Assembly: GCA_014529385.2 (NCBI GenBank) | Contig: CM043960.1 | Coordinates: 28,611,396 to 28,675,395 of the forward strand | From: Adiantum capillus-veneris | Taxonomy: Eukaryota > Streptophyta > Polypodiopsida > Polypodiales > Pteridaceae | Length of the DNA: 64,000 nucleotides | Reading direction: 5' to 3' | Shown: positions 34,234 to 46,077 of the stretch, one piece after another | How positions within the stretch are numbered: the stretch's first letter is position 1 | Layout of the letters: each line of letters opens with the position of its first letter | Program-made: the position numbers and the translations under genes | The notes under the pieces: generated by a model | Told to the model about the DNA's origin: nothing | What the model saw: the letters and a program-made list of their open reading frames with translations, nothing else | Database searches by the model: none

Positions 34234-35816
34234 TGTAACATTTAATGGCCTAATAACTTATGTGTAGCGGAAATTAGCATGAACATAGTGGGCATTTCAT
34301 TAGAATAGATTCCTAATGAGAATTACAAGAGTGCTTGGGTGGAGAGAGCAACAAAAAGCATAACACCTAGTTAAATAGCATCGACAATACTTTAAAAAGA
34401 GAGAGAAATTAAGCTAATGACAACAATTGAGGACCGGATTTGCATGGAGCCGGTCCCCCCTCCAAAAGGCTTTGTATTATGGTTTCTCCCATCAAGAGAG
34501 ACATTGTACAATACAATTCTTTGTGTTCCTTCAAGACTAGCTAGTGCAATGAAGATGAAAGCTTCATGCACTAAGCAAAACACTTAACAAACACAACTTT
34601 AACTATCCCCGTTCTCATACCCAAGACCTCACACACCTTCGAAGATGGTGAGAGCTAGCAAGGTATGAGAGTAGATTGAGAGGAAGAAGGAGTATCTTAC
34701 GAGAAAGATGTACATCTCCTCACATAATCACTCATATTAGCATCGCTTAGCTTAGTAATTAGCTTGGTAGAGGAGATGAGCATGCATCGAAGCTTGGCTC
34801 TTGGTAGGATTTGCATCCACATGCCAAGAGAGTGTTGATGTAGGCTTCTATCTCACAATCTTGGAGTAGGTGATGAGCTCTCCATTAAAGCTTGGGAAGA
34901 GATAGTCTTCTTTGCTTCACACATGAGATTGTGTGAGTGTGTGTGTGATAATGCCAAGCAAAAATCAGCCCCCTCTCTCTCTTGGGTGAGCCCCCTTGCT
35001 ATTTGCTCTTCCTGTAGCCTTATTGGCCCTCCCCAAGTCAAGCCAATTACAATTAAGCATCATAAGTGATAGCCTTCTGACATGTGTCCCCCTTTCCCCT
35101 TTTGTGAGAGCTTAAGGTAATTAAATAATTAAACTAAACTCTCATTGGACCCCTTTGCCTCCTGGCCAATAGGAATCAGGCAAGCCATGGGGCTCCTGAA
35201 TGCTCATTGGACCCTTTGGGAGACTGCCCAATAGTCTTCTAGGAGACTTAATTCTTATTGGTTTCTTTTATTAAATGTTTTTAAATTAATTAAACTAGAT
35301 TTACTCTAGCTTAATTCTCATTGGTCCACTTCAAGGGTCATCCAATAGGAATTGGGCACACCTTGTGGGCATCTGGGCTAGGGAGCTGACATGTGTCCCT
35401 AATTCCCTTTGTGTAAAGGGGCTTGTGTGTGTGTGTGGCTTTCTCTCTCATCCCCTAGAAGAAGGGCTCGCCCCCTCCCATGTAGGGATGTGCATTGACT
35501 TTGGAGAGCACACAAAGCATCCAATTCCCCCTAAGCTTTAACCCTTTGGACACAACCTTTGAATTTTGGAACCTTAGCATTTTGGAAGTCTTAATGGGCT
35601 GAACCTTAAGGTCTTTTTAGCCCATTGTTGCACATGGCTCTTTTGCAGATGGCCCCCCCTTTGGATCCCTATTTTCCCTCCTTTGGATCCCTACTGTGGC
35701 CGGTTTGCTAGCTTAACCAATATTCTAGATCTTTCTCCCCTGGCCTTCCCCACATTAAATGATCAGTTTAATATGAGAAAATCATTTAGGAGAATTAGAT
35801 ATTGATTATTATGACA
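34234..35816 (-). repeat. 3' LTR of gypsy-A copy 4
   Basis: On + it reads TGTAACATTTAATGG... to ...GATTATTATGACA, the reverse complement of the other gypsy-A LTRs. The inverted CCAAT pairs and the CCGGTCC hairpin are kept. Confidence 0.93.
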
Positions 35817-36175
35817 TTACCTCTCTCTTGAAATCATAGTCGTCCTCGACTATGGTGTAGAGAAGATAAAGCATATTCATGAGTCCTTTTCTTAGCGGGT
35901 AGAGGATCCCTATGTTACCCTACGACATCATTCCACAATGGATGACTAGTCCATTTGGGGCTTGAGAGCCTGAGGCTGCCGCAAGCATGTTTGCACATTA
36001 GTCCTATCAGTCTTCCATAGTAGAGTGACAAGCTCTACTTGGTGTTTGGGAGACGTCGTCTCCGCAAACTTGATCTAAGTATGCATACTACTTCATTTTT
36101 GTGCACAAATAAAGAAAAAGAGAGTCTTATAAGACAAAAACTTTGTTCATTTTTAACATTTTGTACATTTGCTTA

Positions 36176-36676
36176 CTCTTGGGAAGCATTGTAAGCATTG
36201 ACAAGGTTTAGGTTATCCTTTAATTGTATGCCTTGCATCCATCTAGCATCTTCAAAAGGATAATTCTTAAACTTAATAAGATATCGTCGGATAGTCTTAC
36301 CGCCTCTTAATACCTTGTCTTCATGTCAGAGAATGGACTCGGGCTGCAGCACCTCGTCTTGGTCCTCGATCTCCGGTGGGTCTTCAATAGTTGGTTCTTG
36401 AGGTGGCTCTCCTTTGTAAGGCTTTAATAGGCTCACATGGAAAGCATTGTGTATGAGCCAATGATTGGGCAACTTGAGTTGATAGGCCATCTCGTTGATT
36501 GGCCTAAGAATCTGGAAGGGACCATAGTACCTTTTTGCTAGTTTAGCATAGTACTTTTGGTGACCCGTAGGATTCTTGCCCGTTGTGTGCCTTAATCGAG
36601 CCTTGGGAAACTTTAACAAGACCCAATCGTTTTCTTTAAAGGCTTGGGCTCTTCTGTGCTTGTCAGCAGCAGCCTT
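36176..36676 (-). pseudogene. Gypsy-A copy 4: end of integrase and chromodomain-like tail
   Basis: The minus-strand translation includes [39 protein letters not shown] and [17 protein letters not shown], matching the integrase C-terminus of copies 1 and 3, followed toward 36176 by the chromodomain-like region. Copia sequence begins at about 36677. Confidence 0.88.
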
Positions 36677-38761
36677 GTGGTAAAAGGTTTTTCTCAAAAG
36701 AAAGGTATTGACTTCAATGAAATATTTTCTCCTGTTGTAAAAATGAACTCAATTAGGCTTGTCTTAAGCCTTGTGGCTGCTCATGATCTAAATCTCGAGC
36801 AAATGGATATAAATACAGCATTCCCTCACGGTGACTTAGAGGAGGAAATCTACATGCTTCAACCAAAGGGGTATGAAGTAAAAGGTAAGGAGAAAATGGT
36901 TTGCAGATTAAAGAAGAGCTTGTATGGTTTAAAGCAAGCATCAAGACAATGGTACTTGAAGTTTGATCGATGGATGTTGGATCATGGATTCACAAGATGT
37001 AACTCGGATCACTGCGTCTACACGAAGAATTTGGGAGATGGGAAATTCATCATCCTAATGTTGTATGTTGATGACATGTTGATTGCAAGTGCTAACATGC
37101 AGGACATCAAAGACCTAAAAGAGGAGTTGTCCAAATATTTTTCAATGAAAGATTTAGGTGCTGCAAAGAGGATACTTGGTATGAAAATATCAAGGGACAG
37201 GATGAAGAAGACAATAAAGCTATCTCAAAAAGATTACATCAATAAGGTACTAGAAAGGTTTACAATGCAAAATGCAAAACCAGCTTCTACACCTTTGGCT
37301 GGTCATTTTAAACTAACGAAGGATATGTGTCCAAAGACACAAGAGGAGATAGCCTATATGTCTAACGTTCCATATGCTGCAGCGGTAGGTTCTCTAATGT
37401 ATGCTATGGTCTGGACAAGGCTAGACATTGCACATGCAGTGGGAGTTGTGAGTAGGTTCATGGACAACCCAGGTAAAGAGCATTGGCAAGCTGTGAAGTG
37501 GATACTTAGGTATCTAAAAGGGACAACAACAAATGCTTTGTATTTTGGAGGAACTGATATTTTTCTAGAAGGGTATGCTGACGCAGATATGGCAGGTGAC
37601 AAAGATACTCGAAAGAGCACTACTGGCTATGTGTTCACAGTTGGAGGCACAGCAGTAAGCTGGGCTTCAAAGCTGCAGAAAGTGGTTTCACTTTCTACCA
37701 CGGAAGCAGAGTATGTAGCAATGACGGAGGCAAGCAAAGAAATTCTGTGGCTTCACAGATTCTTAGAAGAGCTTGGATTCAACCAAGACAATTGTGTCTT
37801 GTACAGTGATAGCCAAAGCGCTATCCATCTTGCGAAGAACTCAGCCTTTCATTCAAGGACAATCACATTGAGGTGAGATATCACTTCATACGCACTCTTT
37901 TGGAAGAGGGACAACTAAAGCTAGGAAAGGTGCATACAAGTGAAAATCCTGCAGACATGTTTACAAAGGTGGTCAACAAGGAGAAGTTGAGCTTTTGCTC
38001 ATCTTCAATCGGCATTCAAGGATAAGAAGACAGAATGGAAAGCAGTCATAGGTTTGGTTTGGAGATCAGTCTCCAAGTGGGAGATTGTTAAGTATGGAGC
38101 CTGATTTACCCTTGTAATTTTCTGTGGTAAAAGCGCACATTTGTAAGGCCCCCATTATGAGGAGAAGCCATCGTGCGTGAAGGAAAATCACTCACCGAAA
38201 ACCAAAATTTTCACGGACAAGAATCAGGGGCAACTTTAAAGGCCTCGGGGGCGGAGGCCCCCGAGACTTTTTTTCCCGCCGCCCCCGAGACTTTTGTTCC
38301 CGCCGGAATATTCTTTTTCGTCGGAATATTATGGCCGGACGGCGGCCGGAAAGTGGTCGGAAAACAACCGATCGGTTGGCCGTTGGCCGGTGGTCGGAAG
38401 TCAATGGCCGGTGGCCGATGGCCGAATTCAAAAGCGGACTTGTCTTCTCAAGGGCGGCCACACATGGGCGGATTGGAGGGTCCGATTTGGACTTATTCGC
38501 ACAAGGGCGGCTACACATGGCTGTCTCTCATAAGAGAGGGCAGCCCTTTTGGCCTATAAAAGGAGGCCATTTCTACACACATTTCATAGTGTGAAGTTGA
38601 TGCAACAAGGTGAGTGTGATGCGGTGAGAGTGGAGCAAGGCGGGAGCTCCATTAAGGGTATAATCCCTTTGTAAACTACTTCTTGTTTTGAAGTACTAAA
38701 GCCATTGAGTGGCTGCTTTCCCGTGGACGTAGCCCACATTGGGTGAACCATGTATATCTTG

Positions 38762-38802
<41 letters not shown>

Positions 38803-38886
38803 CTATAATCTCATGTATATAAATCTGTCTCTCTCCATTAAGTAATCTACTCAATTATCTATTTAGCTACGTCTTATTTCCTAACA
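36677..38886 (+). mobile_element. Ty1/copia 3' part (RT, RNase H, 3' LTR) inside gypsy-A copy 4
   Basis: From 36677 the + strand encodes a copia RT starting inside the fingers ([16 protein letters not shown]), with MDINTAFPHGDLEEEIYM, LKKSLYGLKQASRQWY and the active-site MLYVDDMLIA. RNase H follows (YADADMAGDKDTRKSTTGY, STTEAEYVAM). A purine tract AAGTGGGAGAT precedes a 3' LTR of 801 bp (38086-38886; TGTTAAGTATGG to TTTCCTAACA) that contains a (CT)n run near 38769. No 5' LTR, gag or integrase is present, so this is an element tail. Confidence 0.9.
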
Positions 38887-38924
38887 CCCATCTCGTAGGA
38901 TTGTATGCCTAGCTTGGTGGCCAA

Positions 38925-40592
38925 CTATATAGATATAAAATTGTGAGTAGAACCAGGGTCAAAGAGAATAAAAGCATCATGTTCTCTTACCTTTCCCCAA
39001 GCATGGCATAGAGGAGATCCTTTGTGAGTTGTTTGGTGAGTCTCCTCCTCTTGGATTTCAACCAAGGAAGCTCTAGGAGAAACTTGGCAGTTGTTCTTTT
39101 GGGGACAAGCGCGGTACGCATGCCCTTGTTCGCCGCACTTGAAACACCGGTTATCCTTGCGATAACGCTCAAGCTCTTCAGGAGAGAGTTTATTCTTACC
39201 TTTGTAAACACCCTTCTCTTTAGCTTTGTTGGAGTTGCCCTTAGGAGACTTTTGGACATTGTCCTTCCCCTTAGGCTCATTGGAACCCTTGTTTTCCGGG
39301 GGCTTATTATTTCTTTTAGCCCCCGTTTGGAAATTGATTCGAGAGGCCACCATAGTATGGTGTATTACCGCCGATATGGTACGTGGCCTTTGGGAGTTGA
39401 CATACTCCGCCATTTCTTCGATTAAGCCCGCACAAAACTGTTGCTTTTGCTCTCCAAAATCCAACTTTTTTAAGATAGTGGCTTTGAGTTGTAAGTCCCA
39501 AAACTTGTCTACATATTTGTGGATGGATTCATTGGGAGAGAGCTTTAAGCTTCGCCATTCGGTGAGTTTTTTGTCTTTGGCATCGGTGGCCAAAAACTGC
39601 TTCATAATGGAAGCTCTTAAAGCTTTCCATGTTCGAGGAGCTTCACCGTTGGCTCGTAGGCTAGACCACCATTGTCTGGTGGACTTTTGAAAGTGCATAG
39701 CTACATGGCGTAGCTTAGAGGACTCTGTGAAGCCCTCATCTCCAAATGCCACATCGAATTGTTGGATAAAGGCCAAGACTTTGTCCGTAGCACCAAAGGT
39801 ACCATCATAGGTAAGGAAAGAGATGCTCTTCCCTCCCTCTTTGAATTTCTTCAACTTGGACGACCTCTTCCATGCGGCATAGGATCTCCTATGGCCTCTT
39901 CTTTTTGATGGTTCAAAGGTTGCACCATCACTTTCTTCAGAAGGTGAAGAATTTGAAGAAGGTGGAGAAGAGGGTGACCTCTTTCTCGCCTTTTTCTTGT
40001 CTTGATCTTTGTCGTCTTCACCATAGCTTTCATAAGAGGAAGAGGATGAAGAAGATGGAGAAGAGGGTGTCCTCTTTCTCGCCTTTTTCTTCTCTTGCTT
40101 GTTATCATCCCTCTTTGAATTATGGCGTGGAGAAGAGTGTGATGGTCTTCTCCGCTTTGGTGGTGATGGAGAGCGTTTAGCCCGCCGTCTTCGTGGAGCC
40201 ATCTCCGCCGAGGTGGCGGGAGACTCGCTTCTTTCTCGTTCCTTCGGTGGAGGCTCTTGAGTTCTCCTTTGGGAAGGAGATGCATCATCAAGAAGTAAAT
40301 TCTTGAGCCCTTCATATGGATTCTCTTCTTCTTCCCGAATCGGAGAGAGACCTCGTTTGGTAGTCTCACAAGGAGGCTTCCTAGGTGTTCTCTCGTCATG
40401 GTGATGAGCTTGGAGAATCCCGTGAGCACGGAGCTGCCGTTGCACTTCACTTTGGAGAGATGGATTGCCCATGGCTTGTTGAAGCCTAGAAACAAGATAG
40501 TTAACAAGCATTGATGCATCATTAGTAGCTTGCTCATGAGCAAAATCAAAGTTATCGACATTAATTTCACTCTCTTTACTATTGTCAGCCAT
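38925..40592 (-). pseudogene. Gypsy-A copy 4 gag region, 555 codons
   Basis: The ORF begins MADNSKESEI. Residues ~130-240 are an RS/SP-rich basic stretch with a doubled motif (KKKARKRTPSSP, KKKARKRSPSSP). Residues ~280-400 are a retrotransposon gag capsid-type domain (WWSSLRANGEAPRTW, LTEWRSLKLSPNESI). A CCHC knuckle, CFKCGEQGHAYRACP, lies at 483-497 and the retropepsin start FDPGSTHNFIS is at the end. This is the only copy in the window that shows the whole gag N-terminus. It belongs to a broken element. Confidence 0.88.
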
Positions 40593-41009
40593 TCTAACAA
40601 CTTTTATGTGTAAACTTTTTAGGTGTACTTTGGAACTTCAAGCCCTAGTTGCTACTCCTCTTTACCCCTTTAGAAAAAGCACTCAAGCTACTGTACCTGC
40701 GGCTCGAATACCATTAAATGCAAGGAATAGAAGAGAGGGTCTTTCGACACCAAAACAGCACCGGGTCCTGTCAAGCTTCTAATAGCTCAATAGTGGTTAA
40801 GCCGTAGGGAAGCCCCGTGGGACTCCACTATTAAGACCATAGCTCTCGACGGTGATGCCCCATTAACTGCACGAAGGCAGGCGCACTGCAAGGCTGAAAA
40901 ATCCCTATTCTACTTACTCACAGGCAATTAATAATACCAACCATTTGTAGCTAGCTTGAGGACCTCCCTTCTTGAGCAAGAAAAGAGAAACCTTGTGCTC
41001 TGATACCAA
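40593..41009 (-). promoter_or_regulatory. Copy 4 leader and initiator-Met primer site
   Basis: The minus strand at 41009-40997 reads TTGGTATCAGAGC directly after the LTR end ATGTTACA. The remaining ~400 bp leader has no ORF of interest. Confidence 0.9.
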
Positions 41010-42577
41010 TGTAACATTTAATGGCTTAATAACTTATGTGTAGCGGAAATTAGCATGAACATAGTGGGCATTTCATTAGAATAGATTCCTAATGAGAATT
41101 ACAAGAGTGCTTGGGTGGAGAGAGCAACAAAAAGCATAACACCTAGTTAGATAGCATCGACAATACTTTCAAAAGAGAGAGAAATTAAGCTAATGACCTC
41201 TGTTGAGGACCGGATTTGCATGGAGCCGGTCCCCCCTCCAAAAGGCTTTGTATTATGGTTTCTCCCATCAAGAGAGACATTGTACAATACAATTCTTTGT
41301 GTTCCTTCAAGACTAGCTAGTGCAATGAAGATGAAAGCTTCATGCACTAAGCAAAACACTTAACAAACACAACTTTAACTATCCCCGTTCTCAGACCCAA
41401 GACCTCACACACCTTCGAAGATGGTGAGAGCTAGCAGGGTATGAGAGTAGATTGAGAGGAAGAAGGAGTATCTTACGAGAAAGATGTACATCTCCTCACA
41501 TAATCACTCATATTAGCATAGCTTAGCTTAGTAATTAGCTTGGTAGAGGAGATGAGCATGCATTGAAGCTTGGCTCTTGGTTGGATTTGCATCCACATGC
41601 CAAGAGAGTGTTGATGTAGGCTTCTATCTCACAAGCTTGGAGTAGGTGATGAGCTCTCCATTAAAGCTTGGGAAGAGATAGTCTTCTTTGCTTCACACAT
41701 GAGATCGTGTGAGTGTGTGTGTGATAATGCCAAGCAAAAATCAGCCCCCTCTCTCTCTTGGGCGAGCCCCCTTGCTATTTGCTCTTCCTGCAGCCTTATT
41801 GGCCCTCCCCAAGTCAAGCCAATTACAATTAAGCAGCATAAGTGATAGCCTTCTGACATGTGTCCCCCTTTCCCCTTTTGTGAGAGCTTGAGGTAATTAA
41901 ATAATTAAACTAAACTCTCATTGGACCCCTTTGCCTCTTGGCCAATAGGAATCAGGCAAGCCACGGGGCTCCTGAATGCTCATTGGACCCTTTGGGAGAC
42001 TGCCCAATAGTCTTCTAGGAGACTTAATTCTTATTGGTTTCTTTTATTAAATGTTTTTAAATTAATTAAACTAGATTTACTCTAGCTTAATTCTCATTGG
42101 TCCACTTCAAGGGTCATCCAATAGGAATTGGGCACACCTTGTGGGCATCTGGGCTAGGGAGCTGACATGTGTCCCTAATTCCCTTTGTGTAAAGGGGTTT
42201 GTGTGTGTGTGTGTGTGTGGCTTTCTCTCTCATCCCCTAGAAGAAGGGCTCGCCCCCTCCCATGTAGGGATGTACATTGACTTTGGAGAGCACACAAAGC
42301 ATCCAATTCCCCCTAAGCTTTAACCCTTTGGACACAACCTTTGAATTTTGGAACCTTAGCATTTTGGAAGTCTTAATGGGCTGAACCTTAGGGTCTTTTT
42401 AGCCCATTGTTGCACATGGCTCTTTTGCAGATGGCCCCCCCTTTGGATCCCTACTGTGGCCGGTTTGCTAGCTTAACCAATATTCTAGCTTTTTCTCCCC
42501 TGGCACTTCCCCACATTAAATGATCAGTTTAATATGAGAAAATCATTTAGGAGAATTAGATATTGATTATTATGACA
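41010..42577 (-). repeat. 5' LTR of gypsy-A copy 4
   Basis: It is 1568 bp, TG...CA bounded, and the partner of 34234-35816. Its outer edge abuts TCTTG. Confidence 0.93.
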
Positions 42578-42582
42578 TCTTG

Positions 42583-43284
42583 GCAGCTCCTTGGCTAAGA
42601 CTTGCCTGACTTGTGCACTGTTTAGACTTCATCCTATTCAAGCATCATTAAGGGAAATTGGGTAAAGAGGAAGAAAGGAGCATGCATCCATAGTGGCACA
42701 CACCATTGAGCCAAAAATAAAAGCGCAACTTTTGGACTCGCTACAAGTTAGGCGACCAACGCCCATGAAAACTAATACCCAGTAGGGAGTACCCAATCTT
42801 TAAAATGTTTTATTAGCAAGAATCGGGCGAGATTCCCTTGATGATTGAATGAGGAGGAAGGAAAATAAGGAGGAGAGTGATGCGTGAGCGAGGGTAGAGG
42901 CATCCAAGGCAGAGAAGGTGGGCGACGCGACGCGATCGAGAGGGGGGGGGAGGAGGCTGAGGCGGGAAGCCACAGGCGCAGAGTTTTGTTTTTTGTTTAT
43001 TTTACAAATCGCTCACAGGTGCACGACGAGCTGGCAGTGCTGGTGGTTAGGCCAATCACTAGCTGACTCTGTACGCTGGATGCCCTGAGATCAAATCCTA
43101 TCCTGGCCCTTTTAATGTGTGAGGTCCTTGTAAGGCTGAGCCTTGAGATCCACAAGGGAATTTGAGCATAAATGGAATAAATTGTACGAGTTGCAAGTAG
43201 TAGCCTAGCGCTGGTGATAGTTTATGCGGTTTAATCTAACATTTGATGAGAAACTGTGCTTCCTAATCCTAACTCCTTATCAGT
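42583..43284. other. No gene; possible tRNA-like SINE head near 43020-43200
   Basis: At 43032 there is an A-box-like TGGCAGTGCTGG and at 43088 a B-box match GATCAAATC (consensus GWTCRANNC), about 56 bp apart, followed by ~170 bp of unrelated body. This is suggestive of a tRNA-derived SINE, but the tail and target duplication are unclear. The rest shows nothing. Confidence 0.3.
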
Positions 43285-43289
43285 GAGCT

Positions 43290-43832
43290 TGTGACGCCCC
43301 AGCTTCTGGGCGCGTCGGGGAGGGGGCCCGGCGGGGATTCTTACCCGCACGCAGCCGAGGGAACTTCTGTCTTCAAGGGGCCCGTCGGGGATTCTTACCC
43401 GCACGCGGCCGAGGGACTTCTACCTTCAAGGGCCCGGCGGGGATTTATACCCGCGCGCAGCCAAGGGACCAAGGTGTTGCTTCAAGGGGTCCTGGCACGG
43501 ACGGCACCGGCTCAGGAGGGCCCGGCTCGGACGGCACCGGCTCGGGTCAAGTTGCGTTCTCGGGGGCCCGGCTCGGACGGGGCCGGCTCGGGCGTAGTTG
43601 CGTTCCATGGGTCGACGGCCGTTTGTGTTTCGCGGGTCTTCGCGGGTCTCGCGTCTCGGGTCCCTAGCCCCACGTAGCCTCAGGCTCCGCCGCACCGCCG
43701 ACGGGTCATAGCGTGCCCCGGGGAACCTTGCGTGGAGTCCCCACGGTGCGCGAGTGCGTGGAGTGAGGCTAACGTGCCTAGGTGGGGGGTCCCCTCCCGT
43801 GGCCGGTCTTCGGGAGGCTCATACCCCTTATA
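43290..43832 (-). repeat. 3' LTR of N
   Basis: It is 543 bp and GC-rich, with two copies of a ~54-bp unit (TTCTTACCCGCACGC core). The long ORFs across it are composition artefacts. Confidence 0.88.
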
Positions 43833-44325
43833 TACACCCCCGTTTGAAGAGAGTTCGACGACCGCGTCGAACGTGGAAAAAGAGTGCTCGGCTATGCATG
43901 AGGCCGTGGGGACAAAGGGGTGCATATAAGTGCAAGTGATCAAAAACTGTTCCCAAAATGCAAGTAAGTAGGCATGCTTTGTTTTTGTCATTTTTGAAAA
44001 TGAGTGTGTGAGTATTTTTGGGGTTTTGGCAGAAGGCTGAAAAGATATGCTTTGAACACCCAAGTAGAATTCCCCGTACTTGAGCGTTCCCCGAATAGGT
44101 AACCCGATGTGCGCGGAGCCACCTGCTGCGTTGGTCCGCGCGGAGGCTTCTTGAAAGCCGAATCTGAAAGAGCGTTCCGTCGCAATGCAGCACTTGCGAG
44201 TTGGTCCCTGTTTGGACGTCGTTTGGATCTTTAGCTCAGCATGGGCCACAAAACGTGGCCGGGGCGCGACGAACACCGTTGGCTTGGTTCGTCGCGTTTT
44301 TGGTCTTTCTCTGTTTTTGTCATAA

Positions 44326-44690
44326 AGAGCCCTGTCTGGCTCGCATCTGCCTTTTCTTCATGTGAAGAGCCCTGTCTGGCTCACATCTTTGCTTTTTGTC
44401 ATGTGGAGGTGCCCGGCTCGGATCGGGGCCGGCGCGGGTCACGGGTGACGGCCCGTTGTTGGGACGCGTCACGAAGAGCCCTGTCTGGCTCGCATCGTTC
44501 CTTTTCCTCATTGAGGTGCCCGGCTCGGATCGGGGCCGGCGCGGGTCACGGGTGACGGCCCGTTGTTGGGACGCGTCACGAAGAGCCCTGTCTGGCTCGC
44601 ATCGTTCCTTTTCTTCATGGAGGTGCCCGGCTCGGATCGGGGCCGGCGCGGGTCACAAGTGACGGCCCGCGTGTTCAGGACGCGTCACGG
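44326..44690. repeat. Tandem repeats in the N interior, ~107-bp unit, three copies
   Basis: Units begin near 44406, 44514 and 44620 with GGTGCCCGGCTCGGATCGGG. Between them is the motif AAGAGCCCTGTCTGGCTC, which recurs at 44326, 44365, 44474 and 44580. They are nearly identical. Confidence 0.88.
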
Positions 44691-44845
44691 GGCGGAGGGC
44701 GTGTGGTTGCTTTCTGGAGCTCTCTTCACCAGGATTTTGACGACCCGGGCCATTGCGGTTGGAGTCGTCGTGAGTATCGTGCGCGTCGGGCACGTTAGTC
44801 TTCGGCTCGTCTTCCAGGAGCTCGTTCTGGAGCTCTGATACCAAG

Positions 44846-45442
44846 TGTGACGCCCCAGCTTCTGGGCGCGTCGGGGAGGGGGCCCGGCGGGGATTCTTAC
44901 CCGCACGCAGCCGAGGGAACTTCTGTCTTCAAGGGGCCCGTCGGGGATTCTTACCCGCACGCAGCCGAGGGAACTTCTGTCTTCAAGGGGCCCGTCGGGG
45001 ATTCTTACCCGCACGCGGCCGAGGGACTTCTACCTTCAAGGGCCCGGCGGGGATTTATACCCGCGTGCAGCCAAGGGACCAAGGTGTTGCTTCAAGGGGT
45101 CCTGGCACGGACGGCACCGGCTCAGGAGGGCCCGGCTCGGACGGCACCGGCTCGGGTCAAGTTGCGTTCTCGGGGGCCCGGCTCGGACGGGGCCGGCTCG
45201 GGCGTAGTTGCGTTCCATGGGTCGACGGCCGTTTGTGTTTCGCGGGTCTTCGCGGGTCTCGCGTCTCGGGTCCCTAGCCCCACGTAGCCTCAGGCTCCGC
45301 CGCACCGCCGACGGGTCATAGCGTGCCCCGGGGAACCTTGCGTGGAGTCCCCACGGTGCGCGAGTGCGTGGAGTGAGGCTAACGTGCCTAGGTGGGGGGT
45401 CCCCTCCCGTGGCCGGTCTTCGGGAGGCTCATACCCCTTATA
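44846..45442 (-). repeat. 5' LTR of N
   Basis: It is 597 bp. It carries three copies of the 54-bp unit where the other LTR has two, and is otherwise almost identical. Confidence 0.88.
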
Positions 45443-45447
45443 GAGCT

Positions 45448-46029
45448 ATTCTCATTGGGTGGCAAGGCAGTTTACTTCAATCCCTTGTGAATGTATCCTA
45501 ATTTGTATAACAAATTAGGTAAATTATGAATATTTTCGAATTGGGGGAGTGGACCCTCGTGTGAACGCGGACTCCCGGACATGTCCGCGTTCTTACGAGT
45601 CCGGACGGCTAGTGGGCGGGATATTGAAATGGACGCGAGAACAGGCGCGAAATGATTTGGGGAGTGAGGGCGGCGGCAATGGCGATGGCGGAGCAAAGAT
45701 GTAGGGGCTGCAGATGCATGGCGTCGCAAATTGCGATAATCGGTGACGAAGTCCGGATTTGTAAGAAGCTGGTGACAAGGTCATGCCGCCGCCCCCATAC
45801 CCACACACACGCACCGGACACGCACACACGGCCAATGCAAGAGCCCCCGATACCGTCGCTCTGCAAGCCTATCACTTCACCCTTGCTCATCAATTCTCGC
45901 AATTTTAGCGGCGTCAAACTTGTCAAAGCAGCTCCCGCCATAAAAGCCGGTTCCTTCTGCTCCTCGCCTTCATAGTGCACACACAATGATTACAGAAAGC
46001 CAGCCCAAGCAAGCACTGGTGAGTTGCTT

Positions 46030-46077
<48 letters not shown>

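Larger units (their letters stand above)
34234..42577 (-). mobile_element. Gypsy-A copy 4 (minus strand) with a copia tail inside
   Basis: Both LTRs are present (3' LTR 34234-35816, 5' LTR 41010-42577), flanked by a perfect five-base target duplication TCTTG (34229-34233 and 42578-42582). The initiator-Met primer site is at 41009-40997. The gag region (40592-38925) is complete in length. Most of pol is not present; in its place lies the 3' part of a copia element on the opposite strand (36677-38886). The LTRs differ by roughly 1.5-2% by eye plus a small indel, so insertion is recent. The element is broken. Confidence 0.92.
43290..45442 (-). mobile_element. Element N: GC-rich non-autonomous LTR element, 2153 bp
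   Basis: The LTRs are 43290-43832 (3') and 44846-45442 (5'), both beginning TGTGACGCCCC and ending CCCCTTATA on the + strand. The minus-strand primer site TTGGTATCAGAGC lies at 44844-44832, one base from the 5' LTR. The target duplication is GAGCT (43285-43289 and 45443-45447). The LTRs differ by about one base plus one extra 54-bp repeat unit in the 5' LTR, so insertion is very recent. The ~1.0-kb interior has no gag or pol, only tandem repeats. It looks structurally whole but depends on another element's enzymes. Confidence 0.88.

Noticed and set aside
43291-45287. Long overlapping ORFs on both strands in the GC-rich block (up to ~198 codons)
   Set aside because: They lie in LTRs and tandem repeats of element N, repeat between the two LTRs, and reflect high GC with few stop codons; no protein family is visible.
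45652-45986. ORFs of 107-125 codons on both strands upstream of the SIP gene
   Set aside because: They overlap each other across CA-rich and mixed sequence with no recognisable domain; more likely promoter or 5' UTR.
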